Below, piece by piece: positions 11,127 through 22,505 of a stretch of DNA of 64,000 nucleotides (the first letter of the stretch is position 1; each line of letters starts with the position of its first letter). A program made the translations under genes and the position numbers. The stretch covers positions 1,178,001 to 1,242,000 of the forward strand of contig NZ_CP011144.1 in assembly GCF_000972865.1 (NCBI RefSeq). The letters run 5' to 3'. Below the pieces are notes generated by a model, which saw nothing but the letters and a program-made list of their open reading frames with translations, did no database searches and had not been told where the DNA came from. Source of the stretch: Pseudoxanthomonas suwonensis. Lineage in GTDB: Bacteria > Pseudomonadota > Gammaproteobacteria > Xanthomonadales > Xanthomonadaceae.

Positions 11127-12916
11127 ACGCCGACGCCCCGACCGCGGCGGCCGGGCTGCGCAATGGCGCGGCCTGGGTCGCGCACGCGCTGGAAGCCGAA
11201 GGGGTGGACACGATCTTCGGCTACCCGGGCGGCGCGATCATGCCGTTCTACGACGCGCTGGTGGACTCGGGCCTGCGCCACATCCTGGTCCGCCACGAGC
11301 AGGGCGCGGCGCTGGCCGCGAATGGTTATGCCCGCGCCAGCGGCAAGGTCGGCGTGTGCGTGGCCACCTCCGGTCCCGGCGCCTCCAACCTGGTGACCGG
11401 GATAGCGGACGCGCTGCTGGACTCGGTGCCGATGGTCTGCATCACCGGCCAGGTCGCCACCCCGCTGCTGGGCACCGACGCGTTCCAGGAACTGGACGTG
11501 TTCGGCATGACCATGCCGATCGTCAAGCACAGCTTCCTGGTGCGCCGGGTCGACGACCTGCCGCACGTGCTGCGCGAAGCCTTCCGCCTGGCCCGCGAGG
11601 GCCGGCCCGGTCCGGTGCTGATCGACCTGCCCAAGGACGTGCAGGTCGGCGGCGCCACCCACCTGCCGGTGCACGTGCCGGCGCAGGTCGAGCGCGAGCC
11701 GGCGCCGGCCGACGCGGCGCTGGCCGAGGCGATCGCCGCGATTGCTTCGGCCGAGAAACCGGTGATCTACGGCGGCGGCGGCATCGGCATCGCCGACGCG
11801 GTGGACGAGTTCCGCCAGTTCGTCGAGGCCACCCGCATCCCGACCGTGCTGACCCTGCGCGGCCTGGGCGCGCTGCCGGGCAACCACCCGCAGTTCCTGG
11901 GCATGCTGGGCATGCACGGCACCCGCGCGGCGAACATCGCGGTGCAGGAGTCGGACCTGCTGGTGGTGGTCGGCGCGCGTTTCGACGACCGCGCCACCGG
12001 CAAGCTGGCCGAGTTCGCGCCGTTCGCCCGGGTGGTCCACCTGGACGCCGACGCCTACGAGATCTCCAAGCTGCGCACCGCCGACGTCGCCCTGCCCGGC
12101 GACGTGGCCGTCGGCCTGCGTGCGCTCACGGCCGGCTTGGCGGCTCAGTATCGAGTGGGCTTTCCCGTTGAATCCCGGCACATGGATGTGCCGGCTCTTG
12201 CGAAGGACTCGCAGAGTGACTGGCGCCGGCGCTGCGCCAGGAACCGCGAGCGCCACGCCGCCCGCTACGACGCCCCCGGCCAGGACATCTACGCGCCGGC
12301 GCTGCTGAAGCGGGTCAGCGAGCTGGTGCCGGACGCGGTGGTCGCCTGCGACGTCGGCCAGCACCAGATGTGGGTCGCGCAGCATTGCCGCTTCACCCAC
12401 CCGCGCAACCACCTGACTTCCGGCGCGCTGGGCACGATGGGCTTCGGCCTGCCGGCGGCGATGGGCGCGCAATTCGCCTGCCCGGAGCGGCCGGTGGTGC
12501 TGGTCTCGGGCGACGGCAGCTTCATGATGAACGTGCAGGAGCTGGTGACGGTGGCGCGCTGCCGGCTGCCGATCAAGATGATCCTGCTGGACAACAGCTC
12601 GCTGGGCATGGTCCGGCAGTGGCAGGAGCTGTTCTTCGACAAGCGCTACAGCGAGATCGACCTGTCCGACAACCCGGACTTCGCCGCGCTGGCCCAGGTG
12701 TGCGGCATCCCCGCCACCCGGATCGAGAAGCGCGCCGAGGTCGAGGACGCGCTGGCCGCGCTGCTGGCATCGCCCGGCCCGGGCCTGCTGCACGTGGCGA
12801 TCGACGCGCGCGCCAACGTCTGGCCGCTGGTGCCGCCGAACACCGCCAACAGCACGATGCTGGAGTCCAACCCCAACGAGCAGAAGGCGGAGTCCGCGCA
12901 TGCGCTACCGGCTTGA
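11123..12916 (+). CDS. ilvG: Acetolactate synthase large (catalytic) subunit
   Basis: This ThDP- and FAD-dependent enzyme joins pyruvate with pyruvate or ketobutyrate. The 597-residue protein shows the catalytic glutamate in LVRHEQGAA (about E59), the FAD region, and the ThDP motif [10 protein letters not shown] followed by the [16 protein letters not shown] block (here DNSSLGMV). It overlaps ilvC by 4 bp and ilvM by 17 bp, the usual catalytic-then-regulatory order. At residues about 337-366 there is a stretch unlike normal family sequence and of lower GC than its surroundings (12128-12222). It is in frame and contains a perfect hairpin identical to one in the intergenic repeats (listed separately). 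It joins the FAD-domain end to the C-terminal domain, so activity is probably kept. Confidence 0.95.
   Translation: MNADAPTAAAGLRNGAAWVAHALEAEGVDTIFGYPGGAIMPFYDALVDSGLRHILVRHEQGAALAANGYARASGKVGVCVATSGPGASNLVTGIADALLDSVPMVCITGQVATPLLGTDAFQELDVFGMTMPIVKHSFLVRRVDDLPHVLREAFRLAREGRPGPVLIDLPKDVQVGGATHLPVHVPAQVEREPAPADAALAEAIAAIASAEKPVIYGGGGIGIADAVDEFRQFVEATRIPTVLTLRGLGALPGNHPQFLGMLGMHGTRAANIAVQESDLLVVVGARFDDRATGKLAEFAPFARVVHLDADAYEISKLRTADVALPGDVAVGLRALTAGLAAQYRVGFPVESRHMDVPALAKDSQSDWRRRCARNRERHAARYDAPGQDIYAPALLKRVSELVPDAVVACDVGQHQMWVAQHCRFTHPRNHLTSGALGTMGFGLPAAMGAQFACPERPVVLVSGDGSFMMNVQELVTVARCRLPIKMILLDNSSLGMVRQWQELFFDKRYSEIDLSDNPDFAALAQVCGIPATRIEKRAEVEDALAALLASPGPGLLHVAIDARANVWPLVPPNTANSTMLESNPNEQKAESAHALPA
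12175..12194. repeat. Perfect hairpin inside ilvG shared with intergenic repeats
   Basis: CCGGCACA-TGGA-TGTGCCGG is a perfect 8-bp stem with a 4-nt loop. The central 18 bases equal 19427-19444 of the 19.4-kb repeat element base for base; copies at about 50.6 and 56.7 kb differ by one loop base. It lies in the odd in-frame segment of ilvG. Confidence 0.75.
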
Positions 12917-13190
12917 CCTGGTGCTGAAGCCCGTCGAAGGCGCGCTGGTCCGGGTGATCGGGATGACCGAGCGCCGCGGCTTCGCGCCGCAGGCGATCAG
13001 CGGCGGCTCCGACGACGGCGACGGCCGCTGGCACCTGCAGCTGGTGGTCGACGGCGGCCGTCCGGCCGAGACGCTCAAGCGCCAGCTGCAGAAGGTGTAC
13101 GACTGCGAGTCGGTGGAGATCAGCCCGATCGAAGCCGGCCCGATCGAAGCCAGCCCGCTGGAAGCCGCTGCCGCGGAGGTCGCGCCGTGA
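12900..13190 (+). CDS. ilvM: Acetolactate synthase small regulatory subunit (IlvM-like, ACT domain)
   Basis: A 96-residue protein with one ACT domain ([28 protein letters not shown], then WHLQLVVD, then LKRQLQKVYDCESVEI) that would bind and stabilise the large subunit and tune feedback inhibition. It begins 17 bp before the ilvG stop. The C-terminal 20 residues are a low-complexity tail built on repeated (P)IEAGPIEASPLEA units; the DNA there is a short imperfect tandem repeat (about 13126-13170). The size is closer to IlvM than to the two-domain IlvH/IlvN. Confidence 0.88.
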   Translation: MRYRLDLVLKPVEGALVRVIGMTERRGFAPQAISGGSDDGDGRWHLQLVVDGGRPAETLKRQLQKVYDCESVEISPIEAGPIEASPLEAAAAEVAP

Positions 13191-13304
13191 TCGCGCGCGC
13201 GTCCGCTTCCCGCTTCGTCACGGCCGCCCCTGCGGAGGCCGTGGTGCGGAGGTGCCTTCTTCGCCATCGCCCACCCTGCGCGGGCCAGCCGCGGACCGGC
13301 GGCG

Positions 13305-14515
13305 ATGCCTGATACCGGCCGCGCCAGCGCCAGCAGCGGAGAACCCGACGTCGGCGACGTCGCTGCGGGCGGTGTCGTGGGCGGCAATGCAAGGCGCGGC
13401 GACGCCGGCATGGGCGAGGTCGACGTCGCCGACGTGCTGGCCGCGCAGTCGCGGCTGCGCCGCTACCTGCCGGTCACGCCGATGCACCACGCCGAGCGCT
13501 TCGGGGTGATGCTGAAGCTGGAGAACCTGCAGCGCACCGGTTCCTACAAGGTGCGTGGCGCGCTCAACGCGCTGCTGGCCGCGCGCGAGCGCGGCGATCG
13601 CCGCCCGGTGATCTGCGCCTCGGCCGGCAACCACGCCCAGGGCCTGGCCTGGGCCGCCTATCGCCTGGGCGTGCAGGCGATCACGGTGATGCCGCACGGC
13701 GCGCCGGAGAACAAGATCGCCGGCGTGGCCCACTGGGGCGCGACCGTGCGCCAGCATGGCGACAGCTACGACGAGGCCTATGCCTTCGCCTGCGAGCTGG
13801 CCGAGCAGAACGGCTACCGCTTCCTGTCCGCGTTCGACGACCCGGACGTGATCGCCGGCCAGGGCACGGTCGGAATCGAGATCGCCGCGCACGCGCCGGA
13901 CGTGGTCATCGTCCCGATCGGCGGCGGCGGCCTGGCCTCCGGCGTGGCCCTGGCGCTGAAGGCGCAGGGCGTGCGCGTGGTCGGTGCCCAGGTCGAGGGC
14001 GTGGATTCGATGGCCCGCGCGATCCGGGGCGACACCACGCCGCGGGACCCGGCGCGCTCGCTGGCCGACGGCGTGCGGGTCCGGGTGCCCGGCTTCCTCA
14101 CCCGGCGCCTGTGTGCGCGCCTGCTCGACGACGTGGTCATCGTCCGCGAGGCCGAGCTGCGCGAGACCCTGGTCCGGCTGGCGCTGGAGGAGAACCTGAT
14201 CGCCGAGGGCGCCGGCGCCCTGGCCCTGGCCGCCGGCCGCCGCGTGGCCGGCCGGCGCAAGTGCGCGGTGGTCTCCGGCGGGAATATCGATGCGGCCACC
14301 CTGGCGACCCTGCTCTCCGAGGTGCGGCCGCGGCCACCGCGCAAGCCGCGCCGGCGGGTCGGCGAACTGCCGCCGGAGCAGGCCGACCCCGCCCTTGCAC
14401 GGAAGGTCGCGGTGGCAAAGTCCCGCCCAGCCGCTACCCTGTCCCCCTCACCCACCATTTCCGTCCCAACGGCGCCGAGCGCGCCGCAGCCAGTCAGCGA
14501 AGAGGAGTTCACCTG

Positions 14516-14519
<4 letters not shown>
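13305..14519 (+). CDS. ilvA: Threonine dehydratase, short form without ACT domain
   Basis: This PLP enzyme deaminates threonine to 2-ketobutyrate for isoleucine. The PLP-binding lysine is in [10 protein letters not shown] (about K82); ASAGNHAQG and [10 protein letters not shown] are the other fold-type II signatures. The catalytic domain ends near residue 345. After it comes a basic, Pro/Ala-rich tail of about 60 residues instead of the regulatory ACT-like domains of long IlvA. Feedback control by isoleucine may therefore be absent or done differently. The start is uncertain: ATG 13305 gives an acidic, low-complexity N-terminus, while ATG 13410 would start right before the conserved core. The stop overlaps the leuA GTG by 3 nt. 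Confidence 0.92.
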
Positions 14520-16090
<1,571 letters not shown>

Positions 16091-16238
16091 GCGATCCGTG
16101 ACCCGCATCCCACCGGCCGCGCATGGCCGGTGGTCCAATGGCCGGTCCCGCCCGCTCCTATCAAGCACTCCGCCCCACACTTCCACCATGCATTGCGCAG
16201 GCCTGGCGCCTGCGCCCACTGCCGTCAGGAATCGAGCA

Positions 16239-16430
16239 ATGCCCCTCGCCGAAAGCAATCCCGCCGCCGCTCTCACCTTCGATGCCGCCGTGCACCGCGC
16301 GCTGTCCCGGCGCCTGTCCGACACGCCGTGGCCGCCCAGCGGCGGACCCGCGACGCATTCGCCGGCACCGGCGACCGGCGACGCGGCCCGGGAAGCGGCC
16401 GAAGCACAGGCGGCCGCCGTGCCCGGCTGA
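16239..16430 (+). CDS. Putative small ORF between leuA and leuB
   Basis: A 63-codon ORF ([20 protein letters not shown]..., ending [13 protein letters not shown]) with an AGGA 9 nt before its ATG. It is Ala/Pro-rich and I do not recognise it. It is the only candidate in the 422-bp gap 16091-16512, which otherwise holds a short GGCCGG-type inverted repeat at about 16111-16145. GC-rich spacer sequence easily gives ORFs of this size, so it may be spurious. Confidence 0.3.
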   Translation: MPLAESNPAAALTFDAAVHRALSRRLSDTPWPPSGGPATHSPAPATGDAAREAAEAQAAAVPG

Positions 16431-16512
16431 CGGCCGCGCATGCGGCTCGGCGCCGTGCGCGCCCAACCTGCGTCCTCGACCTTCCCCACTTCCGAACATC
16501 GCGAGACCATCC

Positions 16513-17595
16513 ATGCACGCCAACATCGTCGTCCTGCCCGGTGACGGCATCGGCCCGGAGATCGTCGCCGCCACCCTGCCGGTGCTCGAAGCCGTGGCCG
16601 CCCGCTTCGGCCACGCGTTCGGCTTCCAGGAACACGACATCGGCGGCATCGCCATCGACCGCCACGGCGAACCGCTGCCGGCCGCGACCCTGGAGGCCGC
16701 GCAGCGGGCCGACGCCGTGCTCCTGGGCGCGGTCGGCGGGCCGAAATGGTCCGACCCGAACGCCCGGGTGCGCCCCGAACAGGGCCTGCTGGCGATCCGC
16801 AAGGGACTGGGGCTGTTCGCCAACCTGCGTCCGACCCGGCCGCACCCGGCCGCGCTCGGCGCCTCGCCGATCAAGTCGCACCTGCTCGAAGGCGTCGACA
16901 TCCTGGTCGTGCGCGAGCTGACCGGCGGCATCTACTTCGGCGACAAGACCCGCAGCAACAGCGACGCCACCGACCTGTGCCGCTACACCGTGGCCGAGAT
17001 CGAGCGCGTGGTGCGCCGGGCGGCCGAGCTGGCGCGCACGCGCCGCGGCCATCTCACCTCCGTGGACAAGGCCAACGTGCTGGAGACCTCGCGCCTGTGG
17101 CGCGACGTGGCCAGCCGGGTGGTGCGCGAGGAATTCCCCGACGTGACCCTCGAGCACCAACTGGTCGACTCGATGGCCATGCACCTGCTGTCGCGGCCGC
17201 GCGCCTACGACGTGGTCGTCACCGAGAACATGTTCGGCGACATCCTCACCGACGAGGCCTCGATGCTGGCCGGCTCGCTGGGCCTGCTGCCCTCCGCCTC
17301 GCTGGGGGCGGGCAAGGTCGGAATCTACGAGCCGATCCATGGCTCGGCGCCCGACATCGCCGGCAAGGGCATCGCCAATCCCTACGCCACCATCCTCAGC
17401 GCGGCGCTGCTGCTGCGCCATTCCCTGGGACTGGAGCAGGAAGCGGCCGCGATCGAGGCCGCGGTGTCCGATGCGCTGGACGCACGGGTGTTCACCGCCG
17501 ACCTGGCCGCGCCCGGGCAGGCGGTGTCGACCACCCAGGCGGCGGCCGCAGTGATCGAGCGCATCCAGGCCAGGGACCTGGCCGCCGCGTCCTGA
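16513..17595 (+). CDS. leuB: 3-Isopropylmalate dehydrogenase LeuB
   Basis: LeuB oxidises and decarboxylates 3-isopropylmalate with NAD. The 360-residue protein opens with [13 protein letters not shown], has [10 protein letters not shown], the substrate-binding [10 protein letters not shown], the metal-binding region DSMAMHL and [18 protein letters not shown], and [17 protein letters not shown]. The ATG at 16513 gives the canonical N-terminus. It is separated from leuA by 422 bp and may have its own promoter; leuC and leuD are 16 kb away on the other strand. Confidence 0.97.
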   Translation: MHANIVVLPGDGIGPEIVAATLPVLEAVAARFGHAFGFQEHDIGGIAIDRHGEPLPAATLEAAQRADAVLLGAVGGPKWSDPNARVRPEQGLLAIRKGLGLFANLRPTRPHPAALGASPIKSHLLEGVDILVVRELTGGIYFGDKTRSNSDATDLCRYTVAEIERVVRRAAELARTRRGHLTSVDKANVLETSRLWRDVASRVVREEFPDVTLEHQLVDSMAMHLLSRPRAYDVVVTENMFGDILTDEASMLAGSLGLLPSASLGAGKVGIYEPIHGSAPDIAGKGIANPYATILSAALLLRHSLGLEQEAAAIEAAVSDALDARVFTADLAAPGQAVSTTQAAAAVIERIQARDLAAAS

Positions 17596-17698
17596 ACCTG
17601 CGGCGCGTACCGCCGCGCCGGCATCACGGCGCTGGCCTTGACCTACGCGGTGGATATCCCGCCGACGGTGCCCGGCGCGGACGCGCGACGGCCGCCGC

Positions 17699-18787
17699 TC
17701 AGCCCGCTCCCGTTCCGGGACGGTCGTCTGCGCCCGCCGGCGCGTTCCTGAGCCGCACGATGAATATCTCCCAGGTCACCAGGAACAGCGCGGCGATCAC
17801 CGGCCCGGCCACGAACCCGGTCAGGCCGAACAGCGCCAGGCCTCCGAGCGTGGACAGCAGCACCAGGTAGTCCGGCATGCGCGTTTCCTTGCCCACCAGG
17901 ATCGGGCGCAGGAGATTGTCGATCAGCCCGATGACGCCGGCACCGAAGGCGATCACGACCAGGCCCTTCGCCACCGAGCCGGTGGCCAGCAGGTAGATCG
18001 CCACCGGCGCCCAGACCAGCCACGCGCCGATCGCCGGCAGCAGCGACAGGAACGCCATCACCACGCCCCACAGCACCGGCCCCGGGATGCCCAGCACCCA
18101 GAACATGAGACCGCCCAGCGCGCCCTGGATGGCCGCGACCACCAGGTTGCCCTTGATCGTGGCCTTGACCACGGTGACGAACTTGGCGGCCAACTCGCCT
18201 ACGTAGGCGCGCTCCATCGGGATCGCCGAGCGGGCCACGCGGATGATGCGGTCGCCGTCCAGGAAGAAGAAGAACAGCAGGTACAGCATCAGCAGGAAGC
18301 CGATGGCGACCTGCAGGGTGTTCTGGCCGATGCCCACCGCCCTGGCGAGCAGGAACTGCAGCGCCTGGCCCGCCGCTTCGCTGACCCGTTCCTGGACCGC
18401 GCGCAGTTCCTCCGCGCCCAGCCGCTCGAACCATGCCTGCGCCCACGGCGGTATCGCCGCGGCGATCCGCTCCAGGTACCCGCCGATGCCGCCGCTCTCG
18501 GCGGCGCGGGCGTAGAAGTGGACGACCTCGTTGGCCAGGGTGATGACGAGGAGCGTGATCGGGACGATCACGATGACCAGGCACATCAACAGCGAGACCA
18601 GCGCGGCGAGGCCGGGACGCGCCGGCATGCGCGCCAGCAGCCGGCGATGCACCGGCCAGAACAGGATCGCCAGCGTCGCCGCCCAGAAGATCGCGTGGTA
18701 GAACGGACGCAACAGCAACAGGAAGGCGAAGCTGACCGCGATCAGCACGACCGTGAAGGCTCGGTTGTTCATGGCGGACCGGTCCAT
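17699..18787 (-). CDS. AI-2E family transporter (PerM-like membrane protein)
   Basis: A 362-residue integral membrane protein with about eight hydrophobic segments: a pair at the N-terminus, a long soluble helix region at about 90-150, then FLLMLYLLFFFFLDGDRI and a C-terminal bundle containing LPAIGAWLVWAPVAIYLL and GFVAGPVIAALFLVTWEIF. That is the AI-2E/PerM (UPF0118) family layout. Substrates in the family vary (autoinducer-2 export, Na+/H+ antiport), so the role is open. The ATG at 18787 has GGGAGG 7 nt upstream; longer in-frame starts run into a repeat. Confidence 0.85.
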   Translation of the reverse strand: MDRSAMNNRAFTVVLIAVSFAFLLLLRPFYHAIFWAATLAILFWPVHRRLLARMPARPGLAALVSLLMCLVIVIVPITLLVITLANEVVHFYARAAESGGIGGYLERIAAAIPPWAQAWFERLGAEELRAVQERVSEAAGQALQFLLARAVGIGQNTLQVAIGFLLMLYLLFFFFLDGDRIIRVARSAIPMERAYVGELAAKFVTVVKATIKGNLVVAAIQGALGGLMFWVLGIPGPVLWGVVMAFLSLLPAIGAWLVWAPVAIYLLATGSVAKGLVVIAFGAGVIGLIDNLLRPILVGKETRMPDYLVLLSTLGGLALFGLTGFVAGPVIAALFLVTWEIFIVRLRNAPAGADDRPGTGAG

Positions 18788-18907
18788 GTCGTGCCTCCCG
18801 TTGCGGAACGCCATTGTGCCTGCGGCATGGCCGGCCTGAAACCGGATGCCGGCCGCCATCCTGTGAGGCAGAAAAAAAAGCGTCGCTTCGGCCGGGGGCC
18901 GCCGCCC

Positions 18908-18998
18908 CCTCGGGGTATGGCTTACCCCTCGGTCGGGCATCCTGCCCTCGACTCGGGGCCGTGGCACATCCCTGTGCCACTTGCGCCATACCCCGAGG
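18908..18998. repeat. Long palindromic element with nested hairpin
   Basis: CCTCGGGGTATGGC (18908-18921) pairs perfectly with GCCATACCCCGAGG (18985-18998). The loop carries GTGGCACA-TCCC-TGTGCCAC (18961-18980). A run of eight A precedes it at about 18872-18880. It is the left edge of a gene-free stretch (18788-19774) that also holds the two repeats listed next; I see no gene there. Confidence 0.7.
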
Positions 18999-19117
18999 AG
19001 ACGGCGTCCTCGGACAACCCTTGGGTCGCGGCTTCTATTTGCTGACGTAAAAGCATCAGGCCCTGAAAGGCCTCTGGACTCTCGCAGACGCCCATCGTGC
19101 GGACGTCGAACAGCGGA

Positions 19118-19290
19118 GGACGCTGCCTGTGCCGACGGCGTCGGGTCGCCGGCTGAACCCGGCTCCTACAATGGCTGCGCCGCTGTCGCTCTTCTGTAGG
19201 AGCCGACTTCAGTCGGCGACACGGGCGTCGGAATCATGAGGGCGTCGCCTGTGCCGACGGCGTCGCGTCGCGGGCAAGCCCGGCTCCTAC
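19118..19290. repeat. 97-bp GTAGGAGC/GGCTCCTAC element plus a partial copy
   Basis: A right-half fragment (about 19118-19169) is followed by a complete element from GTAGGAGCCGACTTCAG (19196) to CGGCTCCTAC (19290). The ends are imperfect 25-bp inverted repeats; the centre contains GCGTCGCCTGTGCCGACGGCGTCG. The same family occurs at 33.2, 36.5-37.0, 46.9-47.1, 50.0-50.5, 56.3-56.6 and 61.7 kb. Confidence 0.85.
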
Positions 19291-19580
<290 letters not shown>

Positions 19581-19774
19581 CTATGGTGCCGCGTCGTGCG
19601 ATGCGGGCCTATTCCCGGATCGGCGAAGGAACTTCTTTGCACCTGCCCAGCCTGGACATCGGGCAGCGCGCCGGGCAGCGGCCGGCCCGGGCGGCCGTTC
19701 CGCACGGACGCCATCCGCGATCCCGGCGGACCGCGGATGCTCCGGGCCGCGTGCGCCGGCCCGGCACCGGTGCG

Positions 19775-21367
19775 CTACTTCCCCGGCAGCGGCTCGAACA
19801 GCAGGTCGTGGTAGTCGTAGCTGAAGTCGGCCAGCGGCGAGACCGCCTTCATGGTGATCCGCGCGACCTTGCCTTCGGCGTCCAGCGCGAAGGTGACGTA
19901 GGCCGGTTCGATCGAGGCGTCGTCCCAGTCGGCGCGGAAAGTGTCGTACTGCCAGTGGCTCAGCGTGCCGGCCATGCCCGGCGTCTGCCGGAAGTCGATC
20001 CGCAGCCTGCCGCCCTGCTCGGCGATGGCGATCGGCCCGTACCACGCATCGGCGTACTCGCCGGCGTAGCCCGCCGCGGGCAGCGACGGCCGCGACGCCT
20101 TGCGCGCCGGCTTGCCGGTGACCTCCAGCGCGGCCAGGCCACCTGCGAGGCGCTGGCGGTTCCAGTCCCCGAACGCCGCCACCCAGTCGCGCGGCTCGAA
20201 GCCGAGGTGGTGGTCGAGCAGTTCGTAGCCCAGGCCGCGCATCACGTCCACGTCCTCGGAATTGATCATCAGCGCGATGCCCAGGTCGTGTTCCGGCACC
20301 AGCACCACGTAGGCCAGCACCCCGAACACCGCGCCGCCGTGCTGCACCACCTTGACGCCGCGGTAGTCCTGCACGCTCCAGCCTAGCCCGTAGCCGGAGA
20401 ACTGCGGAGTGATGTCGGCGATCGGCGCAGGGAACGGCCGGATCGGAGTCGGCACCTGCGGATTCCACATCTCCCGCGCGTTCGCCTCGCTCCACAGGCG
20501 CTTGCCCTCGCCGCCCTTGACCGCACCGTGCGCGAGCTGCACCTGCATCCAGCGCGCGAAGTCGGAGGCGCTCCACGACAGCCCGCCGGCCGGCGCGCCG
20601 ACCTGGCCGAGGCCTTCGCGTTCCGGCAGCACCTGCTGCTCGCCGAGGCCGCGCAGGCGTGGATCGAGGCGCGCGTGCGGCTGCACGCGGTTGGCGGTGG
20701 CGAAGCGGTCGCGCTCGTCGCTGACCGCGGTCGCCATGCCCAGCGGCGCGAAGATGCGCTCGCGCACGAACTGCTCCCACGGCTGCCCGCTGACGTTCGA
20801 CACCAGTTCTCCGGCCACGATGTAGAGGATGTTGTCGTAGGCGTAGCCGCTGCGGAAGCTGGTCGCCGGCTTGATGTGGCGCAATGCGCGGACGATGTCG
20901 GCGCGGCTGCGGGAGGTGCGCGGGATGAACAGCAGGTCGCCCGCGCCCAGGCCCAGGCCGCTGCGGTGGAGCAGCAGGTCGCGCACGGTCATCTCGTGCG
21001 TCACCCATGGGTCGTACATGCGGAAATCCGGCAGGTGGTCGATCACCTTGTCGTCCCAGCCGAGCTTGCCGTCGTCCACCAGGATCGCCAGCGCCGCCGC
21101 GGTGACCGCCTTGCCGGTGGAACCGGTGGGGAAGATCGTGTCGGCATCCACCGGTTCGGGCGAACCGAGCCTGCGCACGCCATAGCCCCGCGCGTGCACG
21201 ATCTCCCCGCCCTTGACCACGGCGATGGCCATGCCCGGCACGTCGCGCGAGCGCATGGCCTGCTCGACCCGCTGGTCGAAGCCGGGCGGCATCGTGGCGG
21301 CCGCGGCCGTCGCCGCGAACAGCAATGCGCCGGCGGCGGCGCGCAGGACCAACGACCCGATGGTCAT
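19775..21367 (-). CDS. Secreted serine hydrolase, class C beta-lactamase/DD-peptidase family
   Basis: A 530-residue protein with a signal peptide of about 24 residues. The penicillin-binding-fold catalytic set is visible: STGK (83-86, nucleophile Ser83), YDN (177-179) and HGG (343-345). A C-terminal beta-rich domain of about 130 residues follows, as in D-aminopeptidase and ParB-like members. It would act in the periplasm on D-amino-acid-containing peptides, amides or esters; beta-lactamase activity is not implied. The ATG at 21367 has GAGAGGAG upstream. It is the last gene of the operon TonB receptor - dgcN - YkvI-like permease - this gene (13-bp gap), which ties it to D-amino acid/peptide use. 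Confidence 0.88.
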   Translation of the reverse strand: MTIGSLVLRAAAGALLFAATAAAATMPPGFDQRVEQAMRSRDVPGMAIAVVKGGEIVHARGYGVRRLGSPEPVDADTIFPTGSTGKAVTAAALAILVDDGKLGWDDKVIDHLPDFRMYDPWVTHEMTVRDLLLHRSGLGLGAGDLLFIPRTSRSRADIVRALRHIKPATSFRSGYAYDNILYIVAGELVSNVSGQPWEQFVRERIFAPLGMATAVSDERDRFATANRVQPHARLDPRLRGLGEQQVLPEREGLGQVGAPAGGLSWSASDFARWMQVQLAHGAVKGGEGKRLWSEANAREMWNPQVPTPIRPFPAPIADITPQFSGYGLGWSVQDYRGVKVVQHGGAVFGVLAYVVLVPEHDLGIALMINSEDVDVMRGLGYELLDHHLGFEPRDWVAAFGDWNRQRLAGGLAALEVTGKPARKASRPSLPAAGYAGEYADAWYGPIAIAEQGGRLRIDFRQTPGMAGTLSHWQYDTFRADWDDASIEPAYVTFALDAEGKVARITMKAVSPLADFSYDYHDLLFEPLPGK

Positions 21368-21380
21368 GTCCGGTCTCCTC

Positions 21381-22505
21381 TCAGTAATGCGAAGCGGGCG
21401 GCGCCTCACCGCGCGCGGAATGGCGCCACAACAGCCACAGACCCCAGGTCATCAGCGGCAGCACGTAGATCGCCAGGAAATACCAGGTGAGCGTGCCGTA
21501 TCCCTTGGCGACCAGGTCGACCAGGCCGATCGCGGTGGCCGCGTACACCGCGACCAGCATCACGCCGACGGCCAGCGCCGGGCGCAGCGACCGCGGCATC
21601 GGCCGCCGCCTTTCTTCCCAGGCATTCGCCACCCGCTCGTTGATCGCGTGCAGCAGGGCCACGCCGGTGTCCACCAGGGTCAGCATCACCGCGATCTGGA
21701 AGGCCCACTCGAACCACGGCGCCTGCAGCTTCGCCAGCAGGAAGGCCGAGGGCAGGGCCTGGTCGGCGATCTCGTGGTAGTAGCCCATCATCGCGATGTA
21801 GAACACCACGCCCGGCAGCATGCCCAGCGGCCCGGCCAGCGCACCGGCGGCCAGGGCCTCGCGGCGGCGGCCGAAGTGGCGCACGCAGAACAGGACCGCG
21901 GGAATGGTGGCGACGTTGTAGCCGGCGTAGGTCACGCCGGCCATGAACCAATCCCCGTCGACCGCAACCGAGGCGAAGCTGGCTTCGATGCGGTCGCCGA
22001 ACGCCACCACGCACCAGGCCACGAACACGAAATAGACCAGGTACAGGTAGCCGACCGACGCGACCAGGAACTTCTCGATCGCGGCCGTGCCGAAGAACAG
22101 CATGGCGCCGGTGGCGGCGATCATGGCCATCGAGCCGGCCAGCCTCGGCAAGCCGAACAGGCTGAAGGCGATCTCCCCGGCCGCCGCGCCCATCACCGCC
22201 ATGATGACCAGCATCAGCAGGAAGTAGCCGATCTCGAACGCGAACCAGCCACGGCCGAGCAGCAGCTTGAAGAACGCGCGGTAGTCCCAGGCGCGCGCGA
22301 TCCGGGCCAGCTCGAAGCTGACCATCAGCACCGCGCTCCACACCAGCATGCTCACCGCCATGCCCAGCAGGCCACCCCAGGGACCGGCCGGCAGGAAGAA
22401 CTCCACCAGCTCGCGCCCGGTGGCGTAGCCGCCGGCGATCACCGCCGCCTGGAACACGAAGCCAGGCAACAGGTAGCGCTGGAACCAGGTGGAGGCCGGT
22501 TTCAT
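21381..22505 (-). CDS. YkvI-like integral membrane protein, putative permease
   Basis: A 374-residue protein with about ten to eleven hydrophobic segments and short loops. It opens with FQAAVIAGGYATGRELVEFF, a helix-break motif like the first helix of APC-superfamily transporters. It fits the YkvI/uncharacterised membrane-protein family, whose substrate is unknown. Its ATG overlaps the dgcN stop (ATGA), so translation is coupled to an enzyme of D-Glu metabolism. An amino-acid or acyl-amino-acid permease role is an inference from this coupling. No signal sequence; no other member is in the window. Confidence 0.75.
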   Translation of the reverse strand: MKPASTWFQRYLLPGFVFQAAVIAGGYATGRELVEFFLPAGPWGGLLGMAVSMLVWSAVLMVSFELARIARAWDYRAFFKLLLGRGWFAFEIGYFLLMLVIMAVMGAAAGEIAFSLFGLPRLAGSMAMIAATGAMLFFGTAAIEKFLVASVGYLYLVYFVFVAWCVVAFGDRIEASFASVAVDGDWFMAGVTYAGYNVATIPAVLFCVRHFGRRREALAAGALAGPLGMLPGVVFYIAMMGYYHEIADQALPSAFLLAKLQAPWFEWAFQIAVMLTLVDTGVALLHAINERVANAWEERRRPMPRSLRPALAVGVMLVAVYAATAIGLVDLVAKGYGTLTWYFLAIYVLPLMTWGLWLLWRHSARGEAPPASHY

